DNA from: Hyphomicrobiaceae bacterium
GTDB taxonomy: Bacteria; Pseudomonadota; Alphaproteobacteria; Rhizobiales; Hyphomicrobiaceae
NCBI GenBank assembly: GCA_022844225.1
Contig: JALHMC010000006.1
Span: 62,001 to 126,000, forward strand
Direction of reading: 5' to 3'
DNA: 64,000 bases
Part shown: one piece after another, positions 48,034-57,813 of the stretch
How the letters are laid out: each line of letters begins with the position of its first letter
Numbering within the stretch: the first letter of the stretch is position 1
Position numbers and translations under genes: made by a program
The notes under the pieces: model-generated
Databases searched by the model: none
What the model saw: the letters and a program-made list of their open reading frames with translations, nothing else
What the model was told of the DNA's origin: nothing

Positions 48034-49677
48034 ATGGTGTTTCGCTCGCGGGTTCTTGCACCCGCCATGACGGCATGTGCCGCTCTGCTTGCAACGAGCC
48101 CGGTCGCGGCTCAGGAGCCGAAGGGCACCCTGGTATTCGCGGTCGATTCGTTGGCTGCCCAGACCCTCGACCCGATCCTTGAGCAGCGCCCGGGCAACGC
48201 TGTCTATCAGGCCGCCATGTATGACAGCCTTGTCGGCTTCAACATCGAGAGGGGCGGCATCGGCCCAGGCGTCGCCGAAAGCTGGACCATTGCCGACGAC
48301 GGTCTCGCCTGGACCTTCAAGCTACGCGCCGGCCAGAAGTGGCACAACGGCGACCCGCTCACCGCCCACGACGTCAAGTTCAGCCTCGAGCGCGTCATGT
48401 CGCCGGCCTCGCAGGCGGCGGCTGCCGCATCGCTGCGCCGTTCGATCAAGAGCATCGAGGTGGTCGACGACCTGACCGTGCGCGTCAACACGAACGGCAC
48501 GCAGATCGGGCTCCCGGCCTCGCTGAGCCGAGCGGTGGCACCCGAGGGCTCGATCATGCCCAAGGCCTACATCGAGAAGGTCGGCGACGAGGAGTTCCGC
48601 AAGAAGCCCATCGGCAGCGGCCCCTGGAAGTTCGTGCGCAACGTGCCCGGCGACCGCATCGAGTTCGAGGCCGTCGATCATGCGCACTGGCGCGGCCGCC
48701 CGAAGTTCAAGAACCTGCACGTGCTGCTCGTCCCGGAGGAGGCGACGCGTGTCGCCATGGCGCGCACGGGTGAGGCGGGCATCGCCGCCATCACGCCCGA
48801 GACGATAGAGGGCGTCGTCAAGGCCGGCCTCGAAGTGTTGACGGTGCCGGGCACCACCGCGCCAGTCTTCCAGTTCTGGGGAACGTGGCGCGAGGGCAGC
48901 AAGGACAGCCCACTCGCAAAGAAGCGCGTGCGCCAGGCCTTGTCGCTGGCCCTCGACAGGAAGCAGATCATTCAGCACGTGATGGCCGGCAAGGCTGCGA
49001 TGCCGCGGCCGTTCTCGACGTTCTCGTTCACCGATAGCCTGAGCGTCGATCGGTGGAAGACGTGGTCCGAGGAGAATTTCCGCTATGATCCCGAACTCGC
49101 CAAGAAGATCCTCGCCGAGGAGGGTTACCCGAACGGCTTCGAGCTGAAATTCGCCAACACGGCGCTGCCCGGCACCCAGTTCATGGTCGCAGTCGGCACA
49201 GCGATGGTCGACATGTGGACCAAGATCGGCATCAAGGTGACGGTCAAGCATTACGAGTGGGGTGCCTTTTCGCCCCTCGTAAGGGGCGACCAGCCGCATC
49301 TCACCGGTTGGGCCTCGATGTATCGCACGGTCGGCCGCCCGGATGCGCCGTGGCGCTACAATGCGGCCTTCTCGCCGGACAGCGGCGAGCGGCTGTTCGG
49401 CGACAAGGATAACTGCGGCGAGGTTTGCACGAAGTTCGTCGAGCTCTATAGCGGCGTGATCAACGAGCGCGATCCGAAAAAACGGACCGAACTCAACGAC
49501 GCCATGGTCGAGCACGTTGCCAACCAGTGGATGTCGATTCCGATCATCGAGGGCATGGGCTATTACGCGATCAACGCCAAGAAGGTTGGTCAGTTCGCCG
49601 CGATCGCGGGCCGCCACGAACTCGGCGACGTCTTCGAGCGAGTGCCGCACCCCGATCAGAGTCCCTGGAAGAAGTGA
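48034..49677 (+). CDS. ABC transporter substrate-binding protein, family 5
   Basis: ATG 48034 after GGGAGG; signal peptide; DDGLAWTFKLRAGQKWHNGDPLTAHDVKFSLERV. Confidence 0.94.
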   Translation: MVFRSRVLAPAMTACAALLATSPVAAQEPKGTLVFAVDSLAAQTLDPILEQRPGNAVYQAAMYDSLVGFNIERGGIGPGVAESWTIADDGLAWTFKLRAGQKWHNGDPLTAHDVKFSLERVMSPASQAAAAASLRRSIKSIEVVDDLTVRVNTNGTQIGLPASLSRAVAPEGSIMPKAYIEKVGDEEFRKKPIGSGPWKFVRNVPGDRIEFEAVDHAHWRGRPKFKNLHVLLVPEEATRVAMARTGEAGIAAITPETIEGVVKAGLEVLTVPGTTAPVFQFWGTWREGSKDSPLAKKRVRQALSLALDRKQIIQHVMAGKAAMPRPFSTFSFTDSLSVDRWKTWSEENFRYDPELAKKILAEEGYPNGFELKFANTALPGTQFMVAVGTAMVDMWTKIGIKVTVKHYEWGAFSPLVRGDQPHLTGWASMYRTVGRPDAPWRYNAAFSPDSGERLFGDKDNCGEVCTKFVELYSGVINERDPKKRTELNDAMVEHVANQWMSIPIIEGMGYYAINAKKVGQFAAIAGRHELGDVFERVPHPDQSPWKK

Positions 49678-49686
49678 GCAAACTTC

Positions 49687-49724
49687 TCCCTCTCCCCATT
49701 ACAGCGCAGGAATGGGGAGAGGGA
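49687..49724 (+). promoter_or_regulatory. 14-bp perfect intercistronic hairpin
   Basis: tccctctccccatt (49687-49700) / aatggggagaggga (49711-49724), 10-nt loop. Confidence 0.75.
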
Positions 49725-49755
49725 AACGCGCCAAGGCAGCCACTTCGGAGTTTTC

Positions 49756-50673
49756 ATGGGTCGCTTCATTGTCCGCCGGTTGTTGCATGGCCTGGTGCTG
49801 CTGTTCATGGTGGCGACCGTCGTCTTCGTCCTCGGTCGCCTGACGGGCAATCCCGTCGACCTGATGCTGCCCGAGGACGCGACGGCCGAGGATCGGACAC
49901 GTCTCATCAAGTCGCTCGGCCTCGACGGGCCGATGCACACGCAGTTCCTGGTGTTCATCGGCAATGCGCTCCAAGGTGATCTCGGCACCTCGATCCGGAT
50001 GCGGCAGCCTGCCGTGGACCTATTCTTCTCGCGCCTGCCGAATACGCTGGTAATCATTCCCTGGGCCATTCTGCTGGCAATGGTGGTCGGCATTCCGCTC
50101 GGTGTGGTGGCCGCGCTCAACCGTGGCAATATGCTCGACCGAGGTGCCGGCACGATCGCGGTGCTTGGTATCGCCACGCCGAACTTCTGGCTCGGGATCG
50201 TGCTGATCTTCGTGTTCTCGGTCGAACTCGGCTGGTTACCGTCGGGGCGGATGGGCGGGCCCGAGCATTACGTACTGCCGGTGATCACGCTCGGCACGTT
50301 CCTCACCGCAGGCTTCATGCGGCTGACCCGCTCGAGCATGCTCGATGTTCTGGAAAGCGAGTTCGTCAAGCTGGCGCGCATCAAGGGCTTAAGCGAGACG
50401 GTGGTGATCTGGAAGCACTGCCTGCGCAACGCCATGATCCCGCTGCTGACGCTGTGGGGCGTGTTCGTCGGCAACCTCATAACCGGGGCCATCGTCACCG
50501 AGACAGTGTTCGCTTGGCCCGGCGTGGGGCGCCTCACCTACGAGGCCGTCATCTATCGCGATTTTCCCCTACTGCAAGCCGTGATCATCCTGAAGTCGAT
50601 CCTGATCCTCTCGATCAATCTCCTGGTCGACATCCTCTATGCCTACGTCGATCCGCGGATCAGGCTGAGCTAG
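49756..50673 (+). CDS. ABC transporter permease (DppB/OppB-like)
   Basis: MGRFIVRRLLHGLVLLFMVATVVFVLGRLTGNP; EAA-type loop. Confidence 0.94.
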   Translation: MGRFIVRRLLHGLVLLFMVATVVFVLGRLTGNPVDLMLPEDATAEDRTRLIKSLGLDGPMHTQFLVFIGNALQGDLGTSIRMRQPAVDLFFSRLPNTLVIIPWAILLAMVVGIPLGVVAALNRGNMLDRGAGTIAVLGIATPNFWLGIVLIFVFSVELGWLPSGRMGGPEHYVLPVITLGTFLTAGFMRLTRSSMLDVLESEFVKLARIKGLSETVVIWKHCLRNAMIPLLTLWGVFVGNLITGAIVTETVFAWPGVGRLTYEAVIYRDFPLLQAVIILKSILILSINLLVDILYAYVDPRIRLS

Positions 50674-50681
50674 GAGACCTG

Positions 50682-51506
50682 ATGCAACGGCTACCCTGGA
50701 TCCCGATCCTGATCATCCTGACCATCTTCGCCATGGCGATTTTCGCGCCGCTGCTCGCACCGCACGACCCGATCGACCAGACGCTGAAGGACAAGCTGCT
50801 GCCGCCGTTCTGGTTCGAGGGTGGCAGTACCAAGTACATTCTCGGCACGGACGCCTTCGGCCGCGACATTCTCAGCCGGCTCATTTACGGAGCGCGCGTC
50901 AGCTTGCTGGTGGCGCTTCTCGCGCTGACCGTCGGCGGCGGCGTCGGGCTCACCATCGGCATCGTGGCAGGCTACCTCGGCGGCACCATCGAGACCATCC
51001 TGATGCGCCTCGTCGATGCCGCCTTCACGTTCCCGGCCATCCTATTCGCGCTCTTGCTGTCGGTGACGCTCGGCCAGGGTCTCGGCACGCTGGTGATCGC
51101 CATCAGCCTGCTGCTGTGGGCGAGCTTCGCCCGTATCATCCGAGGCGAGGTGCTGGCCTTGAAGCAACGCGATTTCGTTGCGCTCGCCAAGGTGCGCGGC
51201 TGCTCGACGCTGCGCATCATGGCCACCCACATCCTGCCCAACGTGCTCAACACGTTCCTCGTGCTCGTAACGCTCAATATCGGCGTCGTCATCATCGCCG
51301 AGGCATCGCTGTCGTTCCTCGGCGCGGGCATTCCACCGCCGACGCCGACCTGGGGGCTGATGGTCTCGGAAGGGCGCGGGCGCATTGCCGATGCCTGGTG
51401 GGTGGCGCTGATTCCAGGCATCGCGATCACGCTGCTGGTGCTGTCGGTCAATTTGTTCGGCGACTGGCTGCGCGACCGGCTCGACCCGAGGCTGCGGCAG
51501 CTATGA
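50682..51506 (+). CDS. ABC transporter permease (DppC/OppC-like)
   Basis: ATG 50682; LGTDAFGRDILSRLIYGARVSLLVAL. Confidence 0.94.
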   Translation: MQRLPWIPILIILTIFAMAIFAPLLAPHDPIDQTLKDKLLPPFWFEGGSTKYILGTDAFGRDILSRLIYGARVSLLVALLALTVGGGVGLTIGIVAGYLGGTIETILMRLVDAAFTFPAILFALLLSVTLGQGLGTLVIAISLLLWASFARIIRGEVLALKQRDFVALAKVRGCSTLRIMATHILPNVLNTFLVLVTLNIGVVIIAEASLSFLGAGIPPPTPTWGLMVSEGRGRIADAWWVALIPGIAITLLVLSVNLFGDWLRDRLDPRLRQL

Positions 51507-52480
51507 ACCAGGATACTGTGCTCCAGGTTCGCGACCTCGCCACCTACTTCGAACTCAGGCGCGGCGTCGTTAAGGCCGTCGACGGCGTCAGCTTCGATCT
51601 GCGCCGGGGTGAGGTGCTGGGCCTCGTCGGTGAGTCCGGTTGCGGCAAGAGCCTGACCGCGCTCTCGATCATGCGGCTGCTGCCGAAGGGGGGCGCGCGC
51701 ACCGTCCGCGGCGAGGTTCGCCTCGGCGGCGAGAACATCCTCGAGCTGCCCGCCAGCCGAATGCGCGACATTCGCGGCCGGCGGATCTCTATGATCCTGC
51801 AGGACCCGCAAACATCGCTCAATCCGGTCTTCACCATCGGCGAGCAATTGCGCGAGGCGATCTTCCGGCGCGCGCCGGCCAAGACGGCCGAGATCATGAA
51901 GGAGGCGGTTGCCGCCTTGCGTCGCGTCGAGATCGCAGCCCCGGAAAGCCGCATTAGCCAGTATCCGCACCAGATGTCGGGCGGGATGAAGCAGCGCGTC
52001 GTCGGCGCCATCGCCATGAGCGGCGAGCCACAAGTGCTCATCGCGGACGAGCCGACGACCGCGCTCGACGTCACGATCCAGCTGCAATACTTGAAGCTGC
52101 TGAAACGCCTGCAGACCGAGACCGGCATGGCGATCCTGTTCATCACGCATGACTTTGGCGTGGTGGCGCGGATGTGCGATCGCGTCGCCGTCATGTACGC
52201 CGGGCGTATCGTCGAGTGCGGCCCTGTCGCCGAGGTGTTCGAGCGTCCGGCCCATCCCTACACCCGCGCGCTGATCGCCTCGGTGCCCAAGATGACCGGA
52301 GAACGCGGACGCTTGGCCACGATCGAAGGTCAGCCACCGTCTCTGCTCGACTTGCCGCCCGGATGCCGTTTCGCACCCCGCTGTAATCTTGCCGAGCCGC
52401 AGTGCATCGCGACCTATCCGGAGACGGCCGACATCGGCCCCGCGCATACCGTTTCTTGCTGGAGGTCCGACACGCGATGA
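51503..52480 (+). CDS. ABC transporter ATP-binding protein (DppD/OppD-like)
   Basis: GESGCGKSLTAL Walker A, SGGMKQRV signature, LIADEPTTALD Walker B. Confidence 0.95.
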   Translation: MNQDTVLQVRDLATYFELRRGVVKAVDGVSFDLRRGEVLGLVGESGCGKSLTALSIMRLLPKGGARTVRGEVRLGGENILELPASRMRDIRGRRISMILQDPQTSLNPVFTIGEQLREAIFRRAPAKTAEIMKEAVAALRRVEIAAPESRISQYPHQMSGGMKQRVVGAIAMSGEPQVLIADEPTTALDVTIQLQYLKLLKRLQTETGMAILFITHDFGVVARMCDRVAVMYAGRIVECGPVAEVFERPAHPYTRALIASVPKMTGERGRLATIEGQPPSLLDLPPGCRFAPRCNLAEPQCIATYPETADIGPAHTVSCWRSDTR

Positions 52481-53502
52481 GTGACGAGCCGCTGCTGCGC
52501 GTCGAAGGCTTGAAGAAGCATTATCGCGTGACCAAGGGCGTCCTGTTCTCACGGACGCTCGGTCACGTGAAGGCTGTCGATGGCGTGTCGTTCACCCTGC
52601 GGGCCGGCGAGACGGTGGGCCTCGTCGGCGAATCCGGCTGTGGCAAGACGACGACATCGAAGCTCATTCTCAACCTCGAGGCGCCGACCGAGGGCGAGGT
52701 TCTCCTGGACGGCAAGCCGATCCATGATCTCGACGGGGCGGAGTTGATCGCCTTTCGCGCCAAGGTACAGGCCGTGTTTCAGGACCCCTGGTCGTCCTTG
52801 AATCCGCGCATGACCGTCGGGCGCACCATTGCCGAGAGCCTGATCGTCAATGGCTGGACGCAAGAGCGCATCAAGGCGCGCGTCAGCGATCTTCTGGTTC
52901 AGGTCGGGCTGCGCGCGGAGCAGGCCACGCAGTACCCGCACGAATTCTCCGGCGGCCAGCGCCAGCGCATCGCACTTGCGGCCGCGCTCGCCTCGCATCC
53001 GAAGCTGATCGTACTCGACGAGCCGATCTCCGCGCTCGACGTCTCGATCCGCGCGCAGATGATGAACCTGCTGAAGGACATCCAGGCAGAGCAGAATGTC
53101 GCCTACCTGCTGGTCGCGCACGATCTCGCCACCGTGCGGCACATGGCTGATCATACGGTCGTCATGTACCTCGGCAAGATCGTCGAGCAGGGGCCGACGG
53201 AGAGCCTGTTCCGCGACGTGCGCCATCCCTACACGAAGGCACTGTTCTCAGCCGTGCTCGAAGCCCGGCCCGGTGCCGCGGCAGACGAGATCGAGCTGAA
53301 GGGGGAGGTGCCGTCGCCGCTCAATCCGCCCGGCGGCTGCCGATTCCACCCGCGCTGCCCGTTCGCCTTCGATCGATGCAGCCACGACGAACCGGACTTG
53401 CGCGAGGTCTCGCCGGGCCACAACGTCGCCTGCCACCTCTATGATGCGGTCGAGACCGGGAAAACGAGCGACGCGGTCCGTGCGACGAGCCCTGCATCGT
53501 GA
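52477..53502 (+). CDS. ABC transporter ATP-binding protein (DppF/OppF-like)
   Basis: [42 protein letters not shown] overlap. Confidence 0.95.
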   Translation: MSDEPLLRVEGLKKHYRVTKGVLFSRTLGHVKAVDGVSFTLRAGETVGLVGESGCGKTTTSKLILNLEAPTEGEVLLDGKPIHDLDGAELIAFRAKVQAVFQDPWSSLNPRMTVGRTIAESLIVNGWTQERIKARVSDLLVQVGLRAEQATQYPHEFSGGQRQRIALAAALASHPKLIVLDEPISALDVSIRAQMMNLLKDIQAEQNVAYLLVAHDLATVRHMADHTVVMYLGKIVEQGPTESLFRDVRHPYTKALFSAVLEARPGAAADEIELKGEVPSPLNPPGGCRFHPRCPFAFDRCSHDEPDLREVSPGHNVACHLYDAVETGKTSDAVRATSPAS

Positions 53503-53519
53503 TAGTCGTGAGACCAAGG

Positions 53520-53598
53520 CTAGTGTAGCGCCACTGACGTTTGGTACCCGGTTGCGGCTCGGCTCGTCACCAAACGTCAGGGGCAAAAGCTACACTAG
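53520..53598. repeat. Two-segment hairpin element A
   Basis: ctagtgtagc (53520-29) / gctacactag (53589-98) enclosing ctgacgtttggt (53534-45) / accaaacgtcag (53569-80); all arms perfect. Confidence 0.9.
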
Positions 53599-53611
53599 AT
53601 ACATTGAGTTG

Positions 53612-53685
53612 TAGTGTTCCTTTGGCGCCGACATTTGCTCCCGACCTAGCCGCGAAGGGAAGCAAATGTCAGCGCCGGAACACTA
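53612..53685. repeat. Two-segment hairpin element B, diverged relative of A
   Basis: tagtgttcc (53612-20) / ggaacacta (53677-85) enclosing ggcgc (53624-28) / gcgcc (53672-76) and gacatttgct (53630-39) / agcaaatgtc (53661-70). Confidence 0.9.
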
Positions 53686-53714
53686 GGCCGCGCGAGACGA
53701 TCGAAGGATGTCGA

Positions 53715-54563
53715 ATGACCGACTGGATTGAAACCTATCGAGGTGTCGTCAGCGCCTGGGAGTGCGATATCGTCGAGCACTTTACCATCGCCTACTATTT
53801 CGAGAAATTCTCCGACGCGACACGGAATTTCGTCGAGTTGATCGGCGAGAACGAGGCGCTGGGCCCGCAGGTCGGCACCGGGCCATCGCGCCTCGTCACC
53901 ACCTTCCAGGCCGAGCTTCGCGCGGGCGCAGCGTTCCACATGACGAGCGCCGTGACGGGCATTGACGAGACCACGCTGCGGATCGGCCATCAGGTCGTCG
54001 ACACCACGAGCGGCAAGACGATCACTTGGCTGGCCGAAAGCCTCGCGCTTCCGTCCGCCATCACGCCGGCGACGCGCCAGCGGCTGGCGGCGCTCGTCGT
54101 CGAATGGCCGGGCCCCGAGGTGGCACCGCCCGCGCCCTTGCCCAAAGCCAAGGGCGAGCTGACCGGTCGCGATCGGGTCAAGCCTTGGGAGCTGGACGAG
54201 CGCGGTCACCTGTCCCTCTCGGATCACGTTCATCGGTTCTCTGCCGCGGGCATGCATTTTCTCACCTCGGTCGGCATGACCGGCGGCTACATGCACGCCA
54301 ACCGTCGGGGCTTCTCCACGTTCCTGCTTGATGTCGAGCTGATCTCTCCGGCTCTGCTCGATGAGCGGATCGACATGCACACGGCCGTGGCCCAGATCGG
54401 CAACACATCGATGCGCTACGTCCACCGCATGACCGGCGCCGACGGGCGGAATATCGCGACGATGGTTCAGGCCGGCGTGCAACTCGATCTCGATGCGCGG
54501 CGACCGACGCCCTTCCCTGCCGAGATCAGGGAGCGGGTGGCGCCACTCTTGCCGAAAACCTGA
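53715..54563 (+). CDS. Tandem hotdog-fold acyl-CoA thioesterase family protein
   Basis: ATG 53715; two thioesterase-like halves (WECDIVEHFTIAYYFEKFSDA; ELDERGHLSLSDHVHRFSAAG). Confidence 0.8.
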   Translation: MTDWIETYRGVVSAWECDIVEHFTIAYYFEKFSDATRNFVELIGENEALGPQVGTGPSRLVTTFQAELRAGAAFHMTSAVTGIDETTLRIGHQVVDTTSGKTITWLAESLALPSAITPATRQRLAALVVEWPGPEVAPPAPLPKAKGELTGRDRVKPWELDERGHLSLSDHVHRFSAAGMHFLTSVGMTGGYMHANRRGFSTFLLDVELISPALLDERIDMHTAVAQIGNTSMRYVHRMTGADGRNIATMVQAGVQLDLDARRPTPFPAEIRERVAPLLPKT

Positions 54564-54591
54564 CAAATCGACCTGCAACCGGAGGAACACC

Positions 54592-55809
54592 ATGTCCAGC
54601 CAACCGCACGGCCCGCTGCAGGGCGTGAAGGTCGTCTCCTGTTCGACGGCGCAGGCCGGAACCGTGCCTTACATGCTGATGGCTGACCTCGGCGCCGAGG
54701 TCATCAAGATCGAAACACCGAACGGCGGCGACAACTCCCGCACCATGTCGATCCTACCGGGGATGCCGAGTTCGTTCTTCGAGACGAACAACCGCGGCGT
54801 CAAGAGCGTGACGCTCAACCTGAAGAGCGCGGAAGGCCAGGCGATCCTGAAGAAGCTCGTCGCCCGCGCTGACATCTTCGGCCAGAATTTCCGTCCCGGC
54901 GCCGCCGAGAAGAACGGTTTTGGCTACGAGGAGCTGAGCAAGGTCAACCCCAAGCTCGTCTACATCTCGATCTCGGGTTATGGCCCCGACGGCCCGAACG
55001 CGCATCTGCCGGGCACCGACTCCATGGCCCAGGCGCTCGGCGGGATCGCGCAGGCCTACGCCACGCCCGGCCAGCCGATGAAGACCGGCATAGCCTCCGT
55101 CGCCGACGAGACGTGCGCCTTCCTCGCGTTCGGTGGAGCGCTGGCGGCGCTGACCCACGCGCGCACCACCGGCCAGGGCCAGAAGGTCGAACTGTCGCTG
55201 CTCGGCGGCATTGTGCGCCTGCTCGGATGGACGTTCCAGACCACGATGTGGCGCGGCACTGACCCTGTCACGGGCCAGGCTCGCGTCGCGGGAACGAAGG
55301 AGCGGCCCGCCATGTCGGCGTCCTTCAACGATCGTGACGGCAAGCCGTTCGTCTTCCAGCTGGCGCGCGACCAGTGGAAGGAGGCGATGACCTCGCTCGG
55401 CTTCTACGATCGGATTACCGAGGCGGGATTCGGTCATCTCGGCGTTGCCATGGAATCCGACGCCAAGCGCGAGGAATTGCTGGCCCTGCTGGGTCGTCTC
55501 TTCGCGACTGGCTCGCGCGACGAGTGGGTGTCGAAGCTCCGTGCCGGCGACATCGTCTCGGCGCCGATCAACACCATACTTGAAGCTGCCGTCGATCCGG
55601 ACGTGGTCGCCAACGGCTATGTCGCCGAGATGGATTATCCCGAGCACGGCAAGCGCCTCAAGGTACACGGAACTCCGTGGAAGTTCTCTGAGACACCAGC
55701 CAAGATCGGTGTCGCCCCGAAGCTCGGCGAGCACAACGACGAGGTGCTGGCATCGCTCGGCTACAGCAAGGCGGAGATCGCGGGACTGCGGGAGCGCAAG
55801 GCGATCTGA
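54592..55809 (+). CDS. CaiB/BaiF family CoA transferase
   Basis: ATG 54592 after GGAGGA; LQGVKVVSCSTAQAGTVPYMLMADLGAEVIKIETP. Confidence 0.93.
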   Translation: MSSQPHGPLQGVKVVSCSTAQAGTVPYMLMADLGAEVIKIETPNGGDNSRTMSILPGMPSSFFETNNRGVKSVTLNLKSAEGQAILKKLVARADIFGQNFRPGAAEKNGFGYEELSKVNPKLVYISISGYGPDGPNAHLPGTDSMAQALGGIAQAYATPGQPMKTGIASVADETCAFLAFGGALAALTHARTTGQGQKVELSLLGGIVRLLGWTFQTTMWRGTDPVTGQARVAGTKERPAMSASFNDRDGKPFVFQLARDQWKEAMTSLGFYDRITEAGFGHLGVAMESDAKREELLALLGRLFATGSRDEWVSKLRAGDIVSAPINTILEAAVDPDVVANGYVAEMDYPEHGKRLKVHGTPWKFSETPAKIGVAPKLGEHNDEVLASLGYSKAEIAGLRERKAI

Positions 55810-55837
55810 GCCGCCTGTCTTTGCAGAAAGCTGAAGC

Positions 55838-56581
55838 ATGAAGTCGGTCTTGATCACCGGAGGCAGTCGCGGGATCGGTCGTGCGACGGCACTCATCGCC
55901 GCGTCGCGCGGTTGGAACGTGGCAATCAATTACGTGCGCGACGAGGCATCCGCCAAGGACACCCGGGCCGCGATCGAGCGGGCCGGCGGCAAGGCCATCT
56001 GCATCAAAGGCGACATTGCACGGGAAGCAGACGTGACGGCGATGTTCGCGACGGCCGCGAAAGAGTTCGGTAGCCTGGATGGCGTGGTCATCAATGCGGG
56101 CGTGGTCGCTCCGGCGATGACGCTGGCGGAGATGTCGGGCGAGCGGCTGGAGCGGATGTTCCGCATCAACGTTCTCGGCTCGTATTTGTGCGCCCGCGAG
56201 GCCGTTCGGCACTTGTCACGAGCAGGGTCCGGCAGGGGCGGCTCGATCGTCAACGTCTCGTCTTTGGCGGCGCGCACGGGCTCGCCCGGCGAGTACGTCG
56301 ACTACGCCGGCGCGAAAGCGGCCATGGACACGATGACCGTCGGCCTCGCCAAGGAGGCTGGACCGCTCGGCATCCGGGTCAATGCCGTGAGACCGGCCTT
56401 TATCGACACCGAGATCCATGCCACCTCGGGCAACCCGGATCGCGCACGCATCCTCGGTAAGCAGACGCCTCTTGGTCGCGAGGGAACAGCCGACGAAGTC
56501 GGCGAGGCGATCTTGTGGCTTTTGTCGGACGCGTCATCGTATGTGACGGGTGCATTGATCGACATGGCAGGCGGACGTTGA
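55838..56581 (+). CDS. SDR family oxidoreductase (FabG-like)
   Basis: TGGSRGIGRATALIAASRGW, VINAGV, YAGAKAAMDTMT, IDMAGGR. Confidence 0.93.
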   Translation: MKSVLITGGSRGIGRATALIAASRGWNVAINYVRDEASAKDTRAAIERAGGKAICIKGDIAREADVTAMFATAAKEFGSLDGVVINAGVVAPAMTLAEMSGERLERMFRINVLGSYLCAREAVRHLSRAGSGRGGSIVNVSSLAARTGSPGEYVDYAGAKAAMDTMTVGLAKEAGPLGIRVNAVRPAFIDTEIHATSGNPDRARILGKQTPLGREGTADEVGEAILWLLSDASSYVTGALIDMAGGR

Positions 56582-56608
56582 AGTCGCCAGCTGCTGAGAG
56601 GACCCCGA

Positions 56609-57757
56609 ATGGACCCGACCTTGCCGGACGAGCTGCGCTCTATCCAGGAAACCGCCCGTCGTTTCGCGATCGAGAAGATCGCGCCCGGCTACATGACGCG
56701 CGAGGCGGAAGGGCGCATCGACCGTGCTCTCATCCGCGAGATCGGAGCCCTGGGGCTGATCGCACCGGAAATCCCTGAAAGCCTGGGTGGGCTGGGCCTA
56801 CCGAGCCTGACCAGCGGGCTCATCGCCGAGGCCATCGGCTATGCCGATCCGAACGTCGCCTACCTGCAGATCCTGGGCTCTCTCAACGCCAAGATCATCG
56901 CGAGCCACGCCGCGCCCGACCTCGCGCGCCAGTGGCTTCCCCGCCTCGTCTCGGGGGAGGTCGTAGTGTCGCTGGGCTTGACCGAGCCCCGCGGCGGATC
57001 TGATGCCGCCAATCTCGTTCTGTCCGCCCGCCGCGACGGCGACCGCTACATCCTGAAGGGCGAGAAGTCCTCGATCAGCATGGCCGACCAGGCCGACGCC
57101 ATCGTGCTGTTCGCGCGAAGTGGGCCGGTCGAGGCGAGAGGCCGTGGCGTCAGCGCCTTCCTCATTCCGATGAGCACGCCAGGGATCACGACGCAGCGCT
57201 ATCGCGATCTCGGTAGCCATGCCGTCGGCCGCTGCTCGATCTTCTTCGACGATGTCGTCGTGCCGGCCGCGTGGCGCCTTGCCGAGGAGGGGCAGGGCTT
57301 CGTCCAGGTCATGCAGGGTTTCGATTTCTCGCGCGCGTTGATCGGGCTGCAGGTGCTGGGTGCCGCACAAGCCTCACTCGACGAGTCATGGGCCTATACG
57401 CAGCAGCGCGAGGCGTTTGGTGCTCCGTTGGCCCGCAACCAGGGCGTGACATTCCCGTTGGCCGAGGCCGAGACGATGGTCTCGGCGGCACGTCAGCTCT
57501 GCTATCACACGCTGCGCCTGAAGGACGCCGGCCTGCCACACACCGCCGAGGCGGCCATGTGCAAATGGCTCGGCCCCAAGACGGCCGTCGACGTCATCCA
57601 CCAGTGCCTGTTGACCCACGGCCACTACGGATGGTCGCTTGACTTGCCCCACCAGCAGCGGCTTCGCGACGTCATGGGCCTCGAGATCGGCGACGGCACC
57701 GCCCAGATCATGAAGATGATCATCTCCCGCGAGCGGCTGGGGAACCGGAGAGGATAG
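56609..57757 (+). CDS. Acyl-CoA dehydrogenase
   Basis: SLGLTEPRGGSDAANL, YTQQREAFGAPLARNQGVTFPLAEAETMV, GDGTAQIMKMIISRERLG. Confidence 0.94.
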   Translation: MDPTLPDELRSIQETARRFAIEKIAPGYMTREAEGRIDRALIREIGALGLIAPEIPESLGGLGLPSLTSGLIAEAIGYADPNVAYLQILGSLNAKIIASHAAPDLARQWLPRLVSGEVVVSLGLTEPRGGSDAANLVLSARRDGDRYILKGEKSSISMADQADAIVLFARSGPVEARGRGVSAFLIPMSTPGITTQRYRDLGSHAVGRCSIFFDDVVVPAAWRLAEEGQGFVQVMQGFDFSRALIGLQVLGAAQASLDESWAYTQQREAFGAPLARNQGVTFPLAEAETMVSAARQLCYHTLRLKDAGLPHTAEAAMCKWLGPKTAVDVIHQCLLTHGHYGWSLDLPHQQRLRDVMGLEIGDGTAQIMKMIISRERLGNRRG

Positions 57758-57781
57758 ACGGGACCCGTGCGTGGGCCCGTC
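57757..57781. terminator. Hairpin between convergent genes
   Basis: gacggg-(a)-ccc / gggcccgtc, 6-nt loop; no U-tract. Confidence 0.5.
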
Positions 57782-57813
57782 GTGTGCGTTTGGAGCATGT
57801 GACTCGAGGGCCG

